Shown: positions 27,252 to 35,580, counted from the first letter of the stretch. The stretch: 64,000 nt of DNA from Pseudomonadota bacterium (GCA_038533575.1 JBCAYL010000003.1:171001-235000), one strand, 5' to 3'. A program made the numbers and translations. Notes: a model not told the origin generated them from the sequence alone.

Positions 27252-28009
27252 GCGCGCCCATCGAGCATATCGAGGGTCAGACCTATCACGGCCGCCGCGG
27301 CGAGACGAAGAACGCCTTTCGCTATTCCATCGACTACGTGCTCAGCGAGGCCGAGGGCCCGGTCCGCGGGCCGCTGGGCTTCGGGCGCAACCGCGCCGGG
27401 ATCGCGTCGCTCCATGACAGCGACCATGGCGGGCCGCCCCATGCGGGCCGCGGAGCGCCTTGGGTGCGGGATGTACTGCGTGCCCATGACCTGCCGCAGC
27501 CCGCGCGCATCGCGCTCCTCGCGCAGCCGCGCTTCTGGGGCCATGTCTTCAACCCGGTCTCCTTCTGGCTTTGCTACGATGCGTCGGGCGACCTGACCAT
27601 CGTGATCGCGGAAGTCACCAATACCTTCGGCGACCGGCATTCCTATCTCTGTCACACAGAGGACCTGCGCGCGCTCACCCGCGACGTGGAGGTGCGTGCG
27701 ACCAAGGTCATGCATGTTTCTCCCTTCATGCCCGTGGAGGGTGGCTACCGTTTCCGGTTTGACATCACCGCGGACGCCATAGGCGTCTGGATCGACTACC
27801 GGCAGGGCAATGAAAACGGGCTCATCGCCACTCTGACAGGCGCGCGCCGCCCGATGACGACGTGGAGCCTGCTGCGCGCGGCGCTGCGCCGGCCCATGGG
27901 CTCGCGCCGGGTGCTCGCGCTCATTCACTGGCAGGCTCTGAAGCTCTGGTGGAAGGGCGTGCGCTATCGCCCGCAGCCCGTGGCGCCCTCGGAGGAGGTC
28001 TCCCGGTGA
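27248..28009 (+). CDS. DUF1365 protein of the sigma-E lipid operon
   Basis: A 253-residue protein with a GTG start overlapping the preceding stop. DUF1365 marks include GQTYHGRRGETKNAFRYSIDY at the N-terminus, LLAQPRFWGHVFNPVSFWLCYD in the middle, VIAEVTNTFGDRHSY, KVMHVSPFMPVEGGYRFRF and HWQALKLWWKGVRY near the end. Such genes nearly always sit next to the flavin oxidoreductase above and a cyclopropane-synthase-like methyltransferase; the biochemical role is unknown but must concern acyl-chain modification. No methyltransferase is present at this locus. Confidence 0.92.
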   Translation: MSAPIEHIEGQTYHGRRGETKNAFRYSIDYVLSEAEGPVRGPLGFGRNRAGIASLHDSDHGGPPHAGRGAPWVRDVLRAHDLPQPARIALLAQPRFWGHVFNPVSFWLCYDASGDLTIVIAEVTNTFGDRHSYLCHTEDLRALTRDVEVRATKVMHVSPFMPVEGGYRFRFDITADAIGVWIDYRQGNENGLIATLTGARRPMTTWSLLRAALRRPMGSRRVLALIHWQALKLWWKGVRYRPQPVAPSEEVSR

Positions 28010-29250
28010 CTGCTGCGGCGGTCTCCCCACTCCAGAACAGGCTTCCAGCCTATACCCTGTTCGGCGCGATCCTCGCGGCGGCGGGGCTGCCGATCTACAT
28101 CTACGCGCCCCCCTATTACGCCGAGACCTACGGTGTGAGCCTCGCCGGGATCGGCGCGGTACTCTTCTGGCTGCGCCTCTTCGATGCCGTGCAGGACCCG
28201 GCGCTGGGCTGGGTGAGCGAGCGGCTGGGTGGCCGCCGCGGCCTCGCCGTGGCGCTGGGAGGCGGGTGCCTCGCGCTCGCGATGGTGGGGCTTTTCGCGG
28301 TCACACCGCCCTTCTGGCCGCTGGCGTGGTTCGCGCTGACGATCACGCTGCTCTTCTCGAGCTTCTCCTTCCTCAACATCAACTTCTACGCCCAGGGCGT
28401 GCAGAAATCGGAGTCAATCGAAGGGGGCCATGTGCGGCTCGCCATGTGGCGCGAGGGCGGCGCGCTCCTGGGCGTGTGTATCGCGGCCGTGGCGCCCACT
28501 CTGCTCGAGGGCTACGTCGCTGCGCCCTTTGCCACCTTCGCCTTCGCCTTTGCCGTCGTCGTGTTCTTCGCCGTGCTCGCCATGGCGCCGGAATGGACCC
28601 GCAAGATGGAGGCGCAGGCCACGCCCGTGAAGGTGATCCTGCAGGACACGCTGGCGCTGAAGCTCCTCGTGCTGGCGCTCGTGAATGCGACGCCGCTCGC
28701 CGTCTCATCCACGCTCTTTCTCTTTTTCGTGGAGGATCGGCTGGCTGCGCCGGGATGGGAGGGGCCGCTTCTCGTGCTCTTCTTCCTGTCAGGCGCGGCG
28801 GCCGCGCCGTTCTGGTCGAAGGCCGCCGAACGCTTCGGCCCGAAGCCCGTCCTCTTCACCGCCATGGTCACCGCGATCGCGGCCTTTGGCGGAGCTGCAT
28901 TTTTAGATGAGGGCGATGTGATCCTTTTCGCCGTCATCTGCGTAACATCTGGTGCAACGATCGGAGCGGATCTCGTTTTACTTCCCGCCCTGTTCAGCGC
29001 GCGCATGGCGGCGATCTCCCCCAACGGAGGGCAGGGGTTCGGTCTTTGGTCGCTCGTGCAGAAATTCACGTTGGCGTTTGCCGCCATCGCCCTTCTACCG
29101 CTTCTTGAAGCCTCGGGGTTTGAAGCGGGGTCCGCAACACAACCCCCCGAGGCGCTGACACTTCTGACGATCCTATACGCACTTGTACCGTGTGGCCTGA
29201 AGCTGATTGCCATCGCGATACTCGCCCGGACGGATCTGACGAGGATTTAG
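28006..29250 (+). CDS. MFS transporter (MFS_2 / GPH-like) of the sigma-E lipid operon
   Basis: A 414-residue membrane protein with about 12 hydrophobic segments. YGVSLAGIGAVLFWLRLFDAVQDPALGWVSERLGGRRG is the glycoside-pentoside-hexuronide/MFS_2 signature (Asp-x3-DP-x-GW, quoted in part). MFS_2 members carry sugars or, as MFSD2A, lysophospholipids; in this lipid operon a lipid substrate is a reasonable guess. GTG start at 28006 overlaps the DUF1365 stop. The last 200 bases are slightly less GC-rich than the rest, without any frame disruption. Confidence 0.88.
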   Translation: MTAAAVSPLQNRLPAYTLFGAILAAAGLPIYIYAPPYYAETYGVSLAGIGAVLFWLRLFDAVQDPALGWVSERLGGRRGLAVALGGGCLALAMVGLFAVTPPFWPLAWFALTITLLFSSFSFLNINFYAQGVQKSESIEGGHVRLAMWREGGALLGVCIAAVAPTLLEGYVAAPFATFAFAFAVVVFFAVLAMAPEWTRKMEAQATPVKVILQDTLALKLLVLALVNATPLAVSSTLFLFFVEDRLAAPGWEGPLLVLFFLSGAAAAPFWSKAAERFGPKPVLFTAMVTAIAAFGGAAFLDEGDVILFAVICVTSGATIGADLVLLPALFSARMAAISPNGGQGFGLWSLVQKFTLAFAAIALLPLLEASGFEAGSATQPPEALTLLTILYALVPCGLKLIAIAILARTDLTRI

Positions 29251-29259
29251 GAGGAACAG

Positions 29260-29817
29260 ATGGAATTGATCTATCTCTTGGCGGGGGCGGCGCTTGTGGT
29301 TGGCGCGTCACTTCTCGTCGCGACGCGCTGGTCGTTCACCGCGCAAAAGCCGCAGGACTATGCCACCAAGGGCCCGCAATTCGACATCCGTCAGCATCTG
29401 CAGGGGCCGATCCTCTGCGAAGGTGTGATCTATGGGCCCACGGGCCGCGTGACCTCCCGCTTCGTGGCAGATTTCGACGCGCAGTGGGAAGGCAATACCG
29501 GCGTCATGAAAGAAACCTTCCGCTATGACAGCGGCGAGGTGCAGGACCGCGAGTGGCGGCTGACGCTGGGCAATGACGGCACGATCAAGGCCGATGCGGA
29601 CGACCTCGTGGGCCAGGGCTCCGGCCGGCAGGAAGGCAATGCCGTGCAGCTCAACTACAGCATTCGCCTGCCGGAGAAGAGCGGCGGGCACGTGCTCAGC
29701 ACCACGGACTGGATGTATCTCGTGGAGAACGGGACGATCATGAACCGCAGCCAGTTCCGCAAGTTTGGCATCAAGGTGGCCGAGCTCGTGGCCACCATGC
29801 GCCCGAAGGAAAGCTGA
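29260..29817 (+). CDS. DUF3833 protein of the sigma-E lipid operon
   Basis: A 185-residue protein with an N-terminal membrane anchor (MELIYLLAGAALVVGASLLVA) and a beta-rich domain containing FDIRQHLQGPILCEGVIYGPTGRVTSRF, LTLGNDGTIKADADDLVGQGSGRQEGNAVQLNY (both in part) and DWMYLVENGTIMNRSQFRKFG. This is the DUF3833 pattern, possibly a calycin-like lipid binder facing the periplasm. Start has AGGAGG before it. Its stop overlaps the next gene's ATG by one base. DUF3833 recurs with DUF1365 in this operon type. Confidence 0.88.
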   Translation: MELIYLLAGAALVVGASLLVATRWSFTAQKPQDYATKGPQFDIRQHLQGPILCEGVIYGPTGRVTSRFVADFDAQWEGNTGVMKETFRYDSGEVQDREWRLTLGNDGTIKADADDLVGQGSGRQEGNAVQLNYSIRLPEKSGGHVLSTTDWMYLVENGTIMNRSQFRKFGIKVAELVATMRPKES

Positions 29818-30545
29818 TGCGCAAAGTCCGCGGCAAACGCTACTGGCTCGTAGGTGCCTCCGAGGGGCTCGGTCGGGCGCTGGCGCTGGAGATGGCCAAG
29901 GCAGGGGCGGAGGTCATCGTCTCCGCCCGCAGCCAGGATCGTCTCGAGGAGCTGGTGGAGGAGATGGGCTCCGGGGAGGCGGTGGCCTGCGACGTCACCG
30001 ACCAGGAAAGCGTTGATGCCGCGGTGGAAAAGATCGGCCAGGTGGATGGGATCGTCTACCTGGCCGGGGTCTACTGGCCCATGGCCGCCCAGGAGTGGGA
30101 TGCCGAGAAGGCCACGATGATGGCCGAGATCAACGTGATGGGCGCGTTTCGCACGATTGGAGCGGTGCTGCCGCAGATGCTCGAGCGCGACGCCGGGCAC
30201 GTGGTGATCACGGGCTCGCTCAGCGGGTTCCGCGGCCTGCCGAAGACGGTGGGCTACGGCGCGTCGAAGTCGGCGGTGATGTATCTCGCCGAGGGGATGC
30301 ACGCGGATCTGAAGGATACCGGCATCGACGTGCAGCTGGTGAACCCGGGCTTCATCAAGACCCGGCTCACCGACAAGAACGATTTCCAGATGCCCTTCAT
30401 CATGGAGCCCGGGGAGGCGGCGAAGGTGTTCTTCGATCACATGAAGCTGGGCGGCTTCAAGCGGAGCTTTCCCTACGGATTTTCGCTCCTCTTCCGGTTC
30501 TCGCAATTCTGGCCGGACTGGCTCTACTACCGGGTGTTCTCCTAG
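29817..30545 (+). CDS. Short-chain dehydrogenase/reductase of the sigma-E lipid operon
   Basis: A 242-residue classical SDR. Cofactor motif GASEGLGRALA (TGxxxGxG form, residues 13-23), CDVTD for the adenine pocket, and a catalytic Ser-Tyr-Lys set in ITGSLSGFRGLPKTVGYGASKSAVMYLAEGM. The C-terminal end is hydrophobic and aromatic (FSLLFRFSQFWPDWLYY), suggesting membrane association, in keeping with acyl-lipid substrates. It ends the five-gene operon. A perfect hairpin with flanking A and T runs lies two bases after the stop and may terminate the transcript. Confidence 0.9.
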   Translation: MRKVRGKRYWLVGASEGLGRALALEMAKAGAEVIVSARSQDRLEELVEEMGSGEAVACDVTDQESVDAAVEKIGQVDGIVYLAGVYWPMAAQEWDAEKATMMAEINVMGAFRTIGAVLPQMLERDAGHVVITGSLSGFRGLPKTVGYGASKSAVMYLAEGMHADLKDTGIDVQLVNPGFIKTRLTDKNDFQMPFIMEPGEAAKVFFDHMKLGGFKRSFPYGFSLLFRFSQFWPDWLYYRVFS

Positions 30546-30546
30546 C

Positions 30547-30661
30547 AAAAGTCTTGCGAAGACTTTTGGGAAGGACCTTGCGAAGGTCCTTGGCCCACGT
30601 GGCGGTCGTTGGTCGCGACATCCAAGAGCCTTCGCAAAAACTCTTGGAAGGGTATTCGTAA
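30547..30661. repeat. Cluster of three to four intergenic hairpins
   Basis: Hairpin 1: AAAAGTCTT-GCG-AAGACTTTT (30547-30567), perfect 9-bp stem, terminator-like in both directions. Hairpin 2: AAGGACCTT-GCG-AAGGTCCTT (30571-30591), same loop. Hairpin 3: TCCAAGAG/CTCTTGGA (30621-30628 and 30641-30648), 12-base loop. A fourth, imperfect one spans about 30648-30668. The cluster fills the gap between two convergent genes. The arm AAGACTTTT recurs in a second cluster at 40.87 kb. Confidence 0.8.
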
Positions 30662-30668
30662 AATCCTT

Positions 30669-31718
30669 TCAGTCGAGCGCGGCCAAGGCCCGCTCAAACT
30701 CCGCCTCGGCGCGCATCCATTCGTCCGGCATGGTCGGAAGTTTCAGCAGCGCGGGCAGGAGCTGGGCCGCGAAATCCTCCGAGCTTTCCACCGGCAGCAT
30801 CGCGGGCAGGTTGTCGATGGCGGTGACGTCGAGCGGGGGCGTCTCGTGGACACGCAGCGCTGGCGCCTCCCACGGGGTGACGCGGTCGTAGACCTTGACC
30901 GGGGAGAAGTCGCTATCGGGATCGCAGGCGATGTCGCCGATCACCGAGAGTTTGCGCGGGGCGGTCTTGGCCGATGCGGGCACGAAGACCGGCGTGCCGG
31001 GGCGCGCAAGGATGCAGTTGAAGAAGATATCGTGGGCCAGCACCTCGGGAAACGGCCCGCCATGGGCGGTCTCCGCGAGATCCCAGAGCGTGGTGGGCAC
31101 GCCCATATGCGTCGAGAGGTCTGCCGCGCCCCGGCCCACCCGGCCAAGCGCGCCGATGATGAGCGCGGAGGGCCGCGTGAAGAGCCCCGAGAGCTCCGCC
31201 TGCAGGTCGGCCAGGAGGGCCGGGGCGCTGTCGTAGCGGTGCACCGGCCCCGCGAGGCCCCCGCGCTGCTGCGCGGCCCAGCATTTCAGCGCCACGGCTG
31301 CACCCGCATAGCCTGCCCAGTAGCCGAAGGCCGCCACCCGGCGCCCCGCGCCATCGGTGAGATACTCGAGATCGAGCAGCGTGCCGCCGCCCGCGCGGAA
31401 ACGCCGGAGGAGGGCCTTGCCCGCCGGTTGGCCCTTATAGGCGTGGCCGAACATGATGTGCCGGTGGCGGAGCGGCGTGCCATCGTCGGGCAGTTCCTTT
31501 AGGCCGAAAATGATGGCGTCCCCGGGCGCGTCGGGCCAGCTGCCTTCGGCCGCGATTTCTGCGCCGGCGTCCCGGTAGCCCGCGAGCGGGATCGCGCGCG
31601 CCGCGCTCTCTTCCACCGTCACCCGCGCGCCGCGCGAGCGGAGCGCGGTCACGCCCTCGGGCGTAAGGCCCACACGGGCCTCGTTGGCGCGTGGTTCGGC
31701 TCTGACCCAGAGATGCAT
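30669..31718 (-). CDS. Saccharopine dehydrogenase (NAD+, L-lysine-forming type)
   Basis: A 349-residue protein resembling fungal Lys1: N-terminal HLWVRAEPRANEARVGLTPEGVTAL with VEESAARAIP, then IIFGLKELPDDGTPLRHRHIMFGHAYKGQ (in part) that carries the catalytic Lys/His, YLTDGAGRRVAAFGYWAGYAGA, and a Rossmann motif IIGALGRVGRGAADL. The enzyme interconverts saccharopine with lysine and 2-oxoglutarate. In bacteria with dapB, as here, it more likely serves lysine breakdown or osmolyte-related metabolism than synthesis. It is 10 bp downstream of the histidine phosphatase gene. Confidence 0.9.
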   Translation of the reverse strand: MHLWVRAEPRANEARVGLTPEGVTALRSRGARVTVEESAARAIPLAGYRDAGAEIAAEGSWPDAPGDAIIFGLKELPDDGTPLRHRHIMFGHAYKGQPAGKALLRRFRAGGGTLLDLEYLTDGAGRRVAAFGYWAGYAGAAVALKCWAAQQRGGLAGPVHRYDSAPALLADLQAELSGLFTRPSALIIGALGRVGRGAADLSTHMGVPTTLWDLAETAHGGPFPEVLAHDIFFNCILARPGTPVFVPASAKTAPRKLSVIGDIACDPDSDFSPVKVYDRVTPWEAPALRVHETPPLDVTAIDNLPAMLPVESSEDFAAQLLPALLKLPTMPDEWMRAEAEFERALAALD

Positions 31719-31728
31719 GGCGGCCTCC

Positions 31729-32373
31729 TCAGTAATTCGTCTTGGCGTGTGCGCGCTCGGGCCCGTCGAGATGCGGCGTCGCGTTGAAGCCCGCGAGCAT
31801 CGCCCCTTCGGGTCGCACCGCCACGCGGTGGATCGAGGTGTTGAAGATCGGCAGGAGGATATGGGCCATGCGCGTGGGATCGAGACCGAGGATCTGGCGG
31901 ATCACCATGCCGATGACCCCGCCCGAGGTGATGCAGATGACACGCCGCCCGGGCTGCTGGGCCTCGGCGATGACCTCGGCGATGCGGGTCTCGAAGGTGG
32001 CAAAGCTCTCCTGTCCCTGGATCTCGGCCGCGTGCCAGGCCTCCATGACGATGGGGATGTGCGCCGCGAAGCCCGTTCCATCGGGGCGCGGGATGCCTCT
32101 CGCCTGCTCAAGGGCGTCCGAGAGGTTGAAGTAGTCGAGCTCGTTGAGCCGTGGATCGAGCCGCGCCGGAGTGAGCCCCATGCCCGCGGCTGTCTCTCGG
32201 TGCCGCCGCAGGGAGCCCGAGAGCACGAGGTCGAACGCGGCCTCGGTCTCCCGCAGGTGCGCGCCGAGCCACCGTGCCTGCGCGTGGCCGAGCTCCGAGA
32301 GCCGGTCGTAGCTCGCCTCGTCGGTCGCTTCCGAATTCGCCTGCCCGTGTCGGACAAGGATGATCTCGCCCAT
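31729..32373 (-). CDS. Histidine phosphatase family protein
   Basis: A 214-residue protein with the RHG motif at the N-terminus, MGEIILVRHGQANSE, the LSELGHAQARWLG segment, the conserved arginine block SGSLRRHRETAAGMG and a second catalytic His-region VICITSGGVIGMVIRQILGL (here Ser-Gly replaces the usual Thr-His in part). Phosphoglycerate-mutase-like fold; substrate unknown. The start at 32373 is the only one that places RHG near the N-terminus; the open frame upstream is intergenic repeat. Divergent from the formate dehydrogenase gene. Confidence 0.88.
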   Translation of the reverse strand: MGEIILVRHGQANSEATDEASYDRLSELGHAQARWLGAHLRETEAAFDLVLSGSLRRHRETAAGMGLTPARLDPRLNELDYFNLSDALEQARGIPRPDGTGFAAHIPIVMEAWHAAEIQGQESFATFETRIAEVIAEAQQPGRRVICITSGGVIGMVIRQILGLDPTRMAHILLPIFNTSIHRVAVRPEGAMLAGFNATPHLDGPERAHAKTNY

Positions 32374-32430
32374 GGTGCGCCTCCTCCCGCGCTTCCTTTC
32401 AAAGGGCTGCGCGCGCTGCAAGCACTGGAT

Positions 32431-32562
32431 GCCTCCGGCGGCCCTCCGGGGGAGGTACGGGGCACAAAGAAGCCCCAAGACGCGCATCGCCGCTTCTTTT
32501 TGTGCCCGGTTTCTTTGTGCCCCGTACCTCGGGGAGCGCGAGGGGCTGGCCCCTCGCTCCCG
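32431..32562 (-). repeat. Composite intergenic repeat element, copy 1
   Basis: A perfect 20-bp inverted repeat (32452-32471 and 32511-32530, core GGTACGGGGCACAAAGAA) surrounds 39 bases. It is flanked on one side by a GCCTCCGGCGGCCCTCCGGG block (32431-32450) and on the other by a GAGGGGC/GCCCCTC hairpin (about 32532-32559). The same parts in the same order, reversed, occur at 61.87-61.99 kb. It occupies most of the 324-bp divergent gap between the histidine phosphatase and the formate dehydrogenase; I see no gene there. Confidence 0.8.
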
Positions 32563-32697
32563 CCGTGGCCAGTGGCGCGCGGCTCCGATCGGAAACGCGA
32601 ACGGCCCCCATGGCGGAATTCGCCGCTTCGCCGTCGCATACGGGGGCTCGCGCCAGACCCGTGCCATGCTCTATCGTCGGGTCGGAGGGAGGCCTTG

Positions 32698-35490
32698 ATG
32701 GCACAAACAGTCACATTCACGCTCGATGGGCGCGAGGTCGAGGCGCGGCCGGGGCAATCGATCTGGGAGGTCGCCCGGGGCGGCGGTCTCACGATCCCGC
32801 ATCTGTGTCACAAAGACCAGCCCGGCTACCGCGCGGATGGCAATTGCCGGGCCTGCATGGTGGAGATCGAGGGCGAGAGGACGCTGGCTGCGTCCTGCAT
32901 ACGGCAGCCCTCGGAGGGCATGGTCGTGCACACCCAGAGCGCGCGGGCCGAGGCGGCGCGCGCCCTCGTGATGGAGATGCTGGTCACCGACCAGCCGGAG
33001 CCCGAGCGGGCCCATGATCGTTCCTCGCATTTCTGGGAAATGGCCGATGCGGGCGGCACGGGAGACGGGGCCGACGGGGTCCAGGGCACCGAAGCCGCCC
33101 CACGCTTTCCAACCCTCGAGGCCGAGCGCATCCCGCTTCTCGACGACAGTCACGTGGCCATGGCCGTCAATCTCGATGCCTGCATTTCCTGCGGGCTCTG
33201 CGTGCGCGCCTGCCGCGAGGTCCAGGTGAACGATGTCATCGGGATGGCCGGTCGCGGGGCCGATGCCTACCCCGTGTTCGACCTGGGCGACGACATGGGC
33301 GCCTCCACCTGCGTGGCCTGCGGGGAATGCGTCCAGGCCTGCCCCACGGGTGCGCTGATGCCCTCCTCGGTGACGGAGGGTGCGGGCGTGGGCGACAGCA
33401 AGGATTACGACAGCGCCGTCGAGAGTGTCTGCGCGTTCTGCGGCGTCGGCTGCCAGATCTCGATCAAGGTGAAGGACGGGCGCGTCAAGTATGTCGAGGG
33501 TATCAACGGCCCGGCCAACGAGGGGCGGCTCTGCGTGAAGGGTCGGTTCGGCTACGACTACATCCATCACGGGCACAGGCTCACCGTGCCCCTTGTCCGC
33601 CGGGCGGGCGTGCCGAAGGGGCTCAACGTCGATCCCGGCAATTGGGGAGAGGTGTTCCGCGAGGCGAGCTGGGACGAGGCGCTCGACATCGCCGCCGGCG
33701 GGCTTCGCGGTCGGGGGCGCGAGGTGGCGGGTTTCGGCTCGGCCAAGTGCACCAACGAGGAGGCCTACCTTTTCCAGAAATTCATCCGGCAGGGATTCGG
33801 CCACAACAACGTCGATCATTGCACGCGGCTGTGTCACGCCTCCTCGGTGGCCGCGCTCATCGAAAACGTGGGCTCGGGCGCTGTCACGGCCACCTTCAAC
33901 GAGATCGAGAACGCGGACGTGGCCATCGTGATCGGGGCCAACCCGCTGGAGAACCACCCGGTCGCGGCGACGTATTTCAAGCAGTTCGCCAAGCGCGGCG
34001 GCAAGCTTGTCGTGATGGATCCGCGCGGACAGGCGCTCAGCCGGTTTGCCACGCACATGGTGCAGTTTCGGCCTGGAGCGGATGTGGCGTTGCTCAATTC
34101 GATCATGCACGTCATCGTGGAGGAGGGGCTCTACGACGCGCAGTACATCGAGGCCTATACCGAGAACTGGGAGGCCGAGAAGGCGCATCTGTCGGGCTTT
34201 GCGCCCGAGGACATGGCGCATCTGACGGGGATCGCTCCGGAGACGGTCCGTGCCGTCGCGCGGGACTGGGCCACATCGCAGGCCGGCATGATCTTCTGGG
34301 GCATGGGCGTGAGCCAGCACATCCACGGCACCGACAATTCGCGCTGCCTGATCTCGCTGGCGCTCATGTGCGGGCATGTGGGGCGCCCGGGGACCGGGCT
34401 CCACCCGCTCCGGGGGCAAAACAACGTGCAGGGCGCCTCCGATGCCGGGCTCATCCCGATGTTCCTGCCGGACTATCAGAGCGTCATGGATGACGGCGTC
34501 CGCTCGGCCTTCACGGAGGTCTGGGGGACGGAGGATTTCTCGAGCGAGAAGGGGCTCACGGTCACCGAGATCATGGACGCGGTCCACGAGGACCAGATCA
34601 AGGCGATGTATATCCTGGGCGAGAACCCGGCCATGTCGGACCCCGACGTGGCCCATGCGCGGGCCGCGCTCGCCAAGCTCGATCACCTCGTCGTGCAGGA
34701 CATCTTCGTCACCGAAACGGCGAACTATGCCGATGTGATCCTGCCCGCCTCCTCGCTCTACGAGAAGGCAGGCACCGTCTCGAACACGAACCGCACCGTG
34801 CAGATGGTGCGGCCCGCCGTGGCGCCGCCCGGCGAGGCGCGCGAGGACTGGTGGATCCAGGTGGAGCTCGCCAAGCGCTGCGGATTGCCCTGGACCTACA
34901 CGCATCCGCGCGAGGTGTTCCACGAGATGACGCTCAACATGGCCTCGCTTTCCAACATCACCTGGGCGCGGCTCGAAGGAGAGGCCGTGACCTACCCGTC
35001 GCTCGCGCCCGATGATCCCGGGCAGACAGTGGTGTTCGGCGACGGCTTCCCGCGGCCCGAGGGGCGCGCGCGGTTCACGCCCGCCTCAGTCATCCCGCCC
35101 GATGACACGCCCGATGCAGACTTCCCCATGATCCTGACGACGGGGCGGCAGCTCGAGCATTGGCACACGGGCTCCATGACGCGGCGCGCGCGGGTGCTCG
35201 ACGCGGTGGAGCCCGAGGCCAATTGCACGCTGCACCCCGGCACGCTCAGGCAGCTGGGGATGGAGCCGGGGGACATGATCCGGCTCACGACGAAGCGGGG
35301 CTCCATCGAGATCATGGCGCGGGCCGACCGGGCGGTGGCGCCGGACATGGTTTTCCTGCCCTTCGCCTACGTGGAGGCGGCGGCCAATATCCTCACGAAC
35401 CCGGCGATCGACCCCTACGGCAAGATCCCCGAATTCAAGTACTCGGCGGTCCGTGCGGAGCCCGTCGAGCGGAAGATCGCGGCGGAGTAA
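32698..35490 (+). CDS. Formate dehydrogenase alpha subunit (molybdenum, NAD-linked type)
   Basis: A 930-residue multi-cofactor subunit. N-terminal 2Fe-2S domain with Cys at about 37, 50, 53 and 67; a CISCGLCVRACREVQ and a CVACGECVQACPTGAL 4Fe-4S pair (near 161 and 205); then CAFCGVGC for the molybdopterin domain's 4Fe-4S cluster. CTRLCHASS places the Mo-ligating Cys at 379 with the catalytic His next to it. The C-terminal molydopterin dinucleotide-binding domain has LTTGRQLEHWHTGSMTRRA. This is the FdsA/FdhF type that passes electrons to NAD-reducing beta and gamma subunits, but none are adjacent; nor is fdhD. A terminator follows directly. The ATG at 32698 has GGAGG upstream. Confidence 0.95.
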   Translation: MAQTVTFTLDGREVEARPGQSIWEVARGGGLTIPHLCHKDQPGYRADGNCRACMVEIEGERTLAASCIRQPSEGMVVHTQSARAEAARALVMEMLVTDQPEPERAHDRSSHFWEMADAGGTGDGADGVQGTEAAPRFPTLEAERIPLLDDSHVAMAVNLDACISCGLCVRACREVQVNDVIGMAGRGADAYPVFDLGDDMGASTCVACGECVQACPTGALMPSSVTEGAGVGDSKDYDSAVESVCAFCGVGCQISIKVKDGRVKYVEGINGPANEGRLCVKGRFGYDYIHHGHRLTVPLVRRAGVPKGLNVDPGNWGEVFREASWDEALDIAAGGLRGRGREVAGFGSAKCTNEEAYLFQKFIRQGFGHNNVDHCTRLCHASSVAALIENVGSGAVTATFNEIENADVAIVIGANPLENHPVAATYFKQFAKRGGKLVVMDPRGQALSRFATHMVQFRPGADVALLNSIMHVIVEEGLYDAQYIEAYTENWEAEKAHLSGFAPEDMAHLTGIAPETVRAVARDWATSQAGMIFWGMGVSQHIHGTDNSRCLISLALMCGHVGRPGTGLHPLRGQNNVQGASDAGLIPMFLPDYQSVMDDGVRSAFTEVWGTEDFSSEKGLTVTEIMDAVHEDQIKAMYILGENPAMSDPDVAHARAALAKLDHLVVQDIFVTETANYADVILPASSLYEKAGTVSNTNRTVQMVRPAVAPPGEAREDWWIQVELAKRCGLPWTYTHPREVFHEMTLNMASLSNITWARLEGEAVTYPSLAPDDPGQTVVFGDGFPRPEGRARFTPASVIPPDDTPDADFPMILTTGRQLEHWHTGSMTRRARVLDAVEPEANCTLHPGTLRQLGMEPGDMIRLTTKRGSIEIMARADRAVAPDMVFLPFAYVEAAANILTNPAIDPYGKIPEFKYSAVRAEPVERKIAAE

Positions 35491-35550
35491 GGAAGCGCCC
35501 TCGAAGGCGATTGGGCACGCCTTCTTCGCCGCGCCGGACCCATCCGCTTC

Positions 35551-35576
35551 AAAGCCCTTCGCAGGGCTTTCTTTCT
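35551..35576 (+). terminator. Rho-independent terminator of the formate dehydrogenase gene
   Basis: AAAGCCCT (35551-35558), loop TCGC, AGGGCTTT (35563-35570), followed by CTTTCTG. It lies 60 bases after the stop codon and 5 bases before the end of the convergent gene. Confidence 0.8.
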
Positions 35577-35580
35577 GCCC

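Noticed and set aside
31684-32697. N-terminal extension of the formate dehydrogenase frame by 338 codons
   Set aside because: It runs antisense through the histidine phosphatase and through the intergenic repeat. The true protein begins at the ATG at 32698 with the 2Fe-2S domain.
32671-34923. Long minus-strand frame opposite the formate dehydrogenase gene
   Set aside because: Antisense artefact of GC-rich coding DNA.
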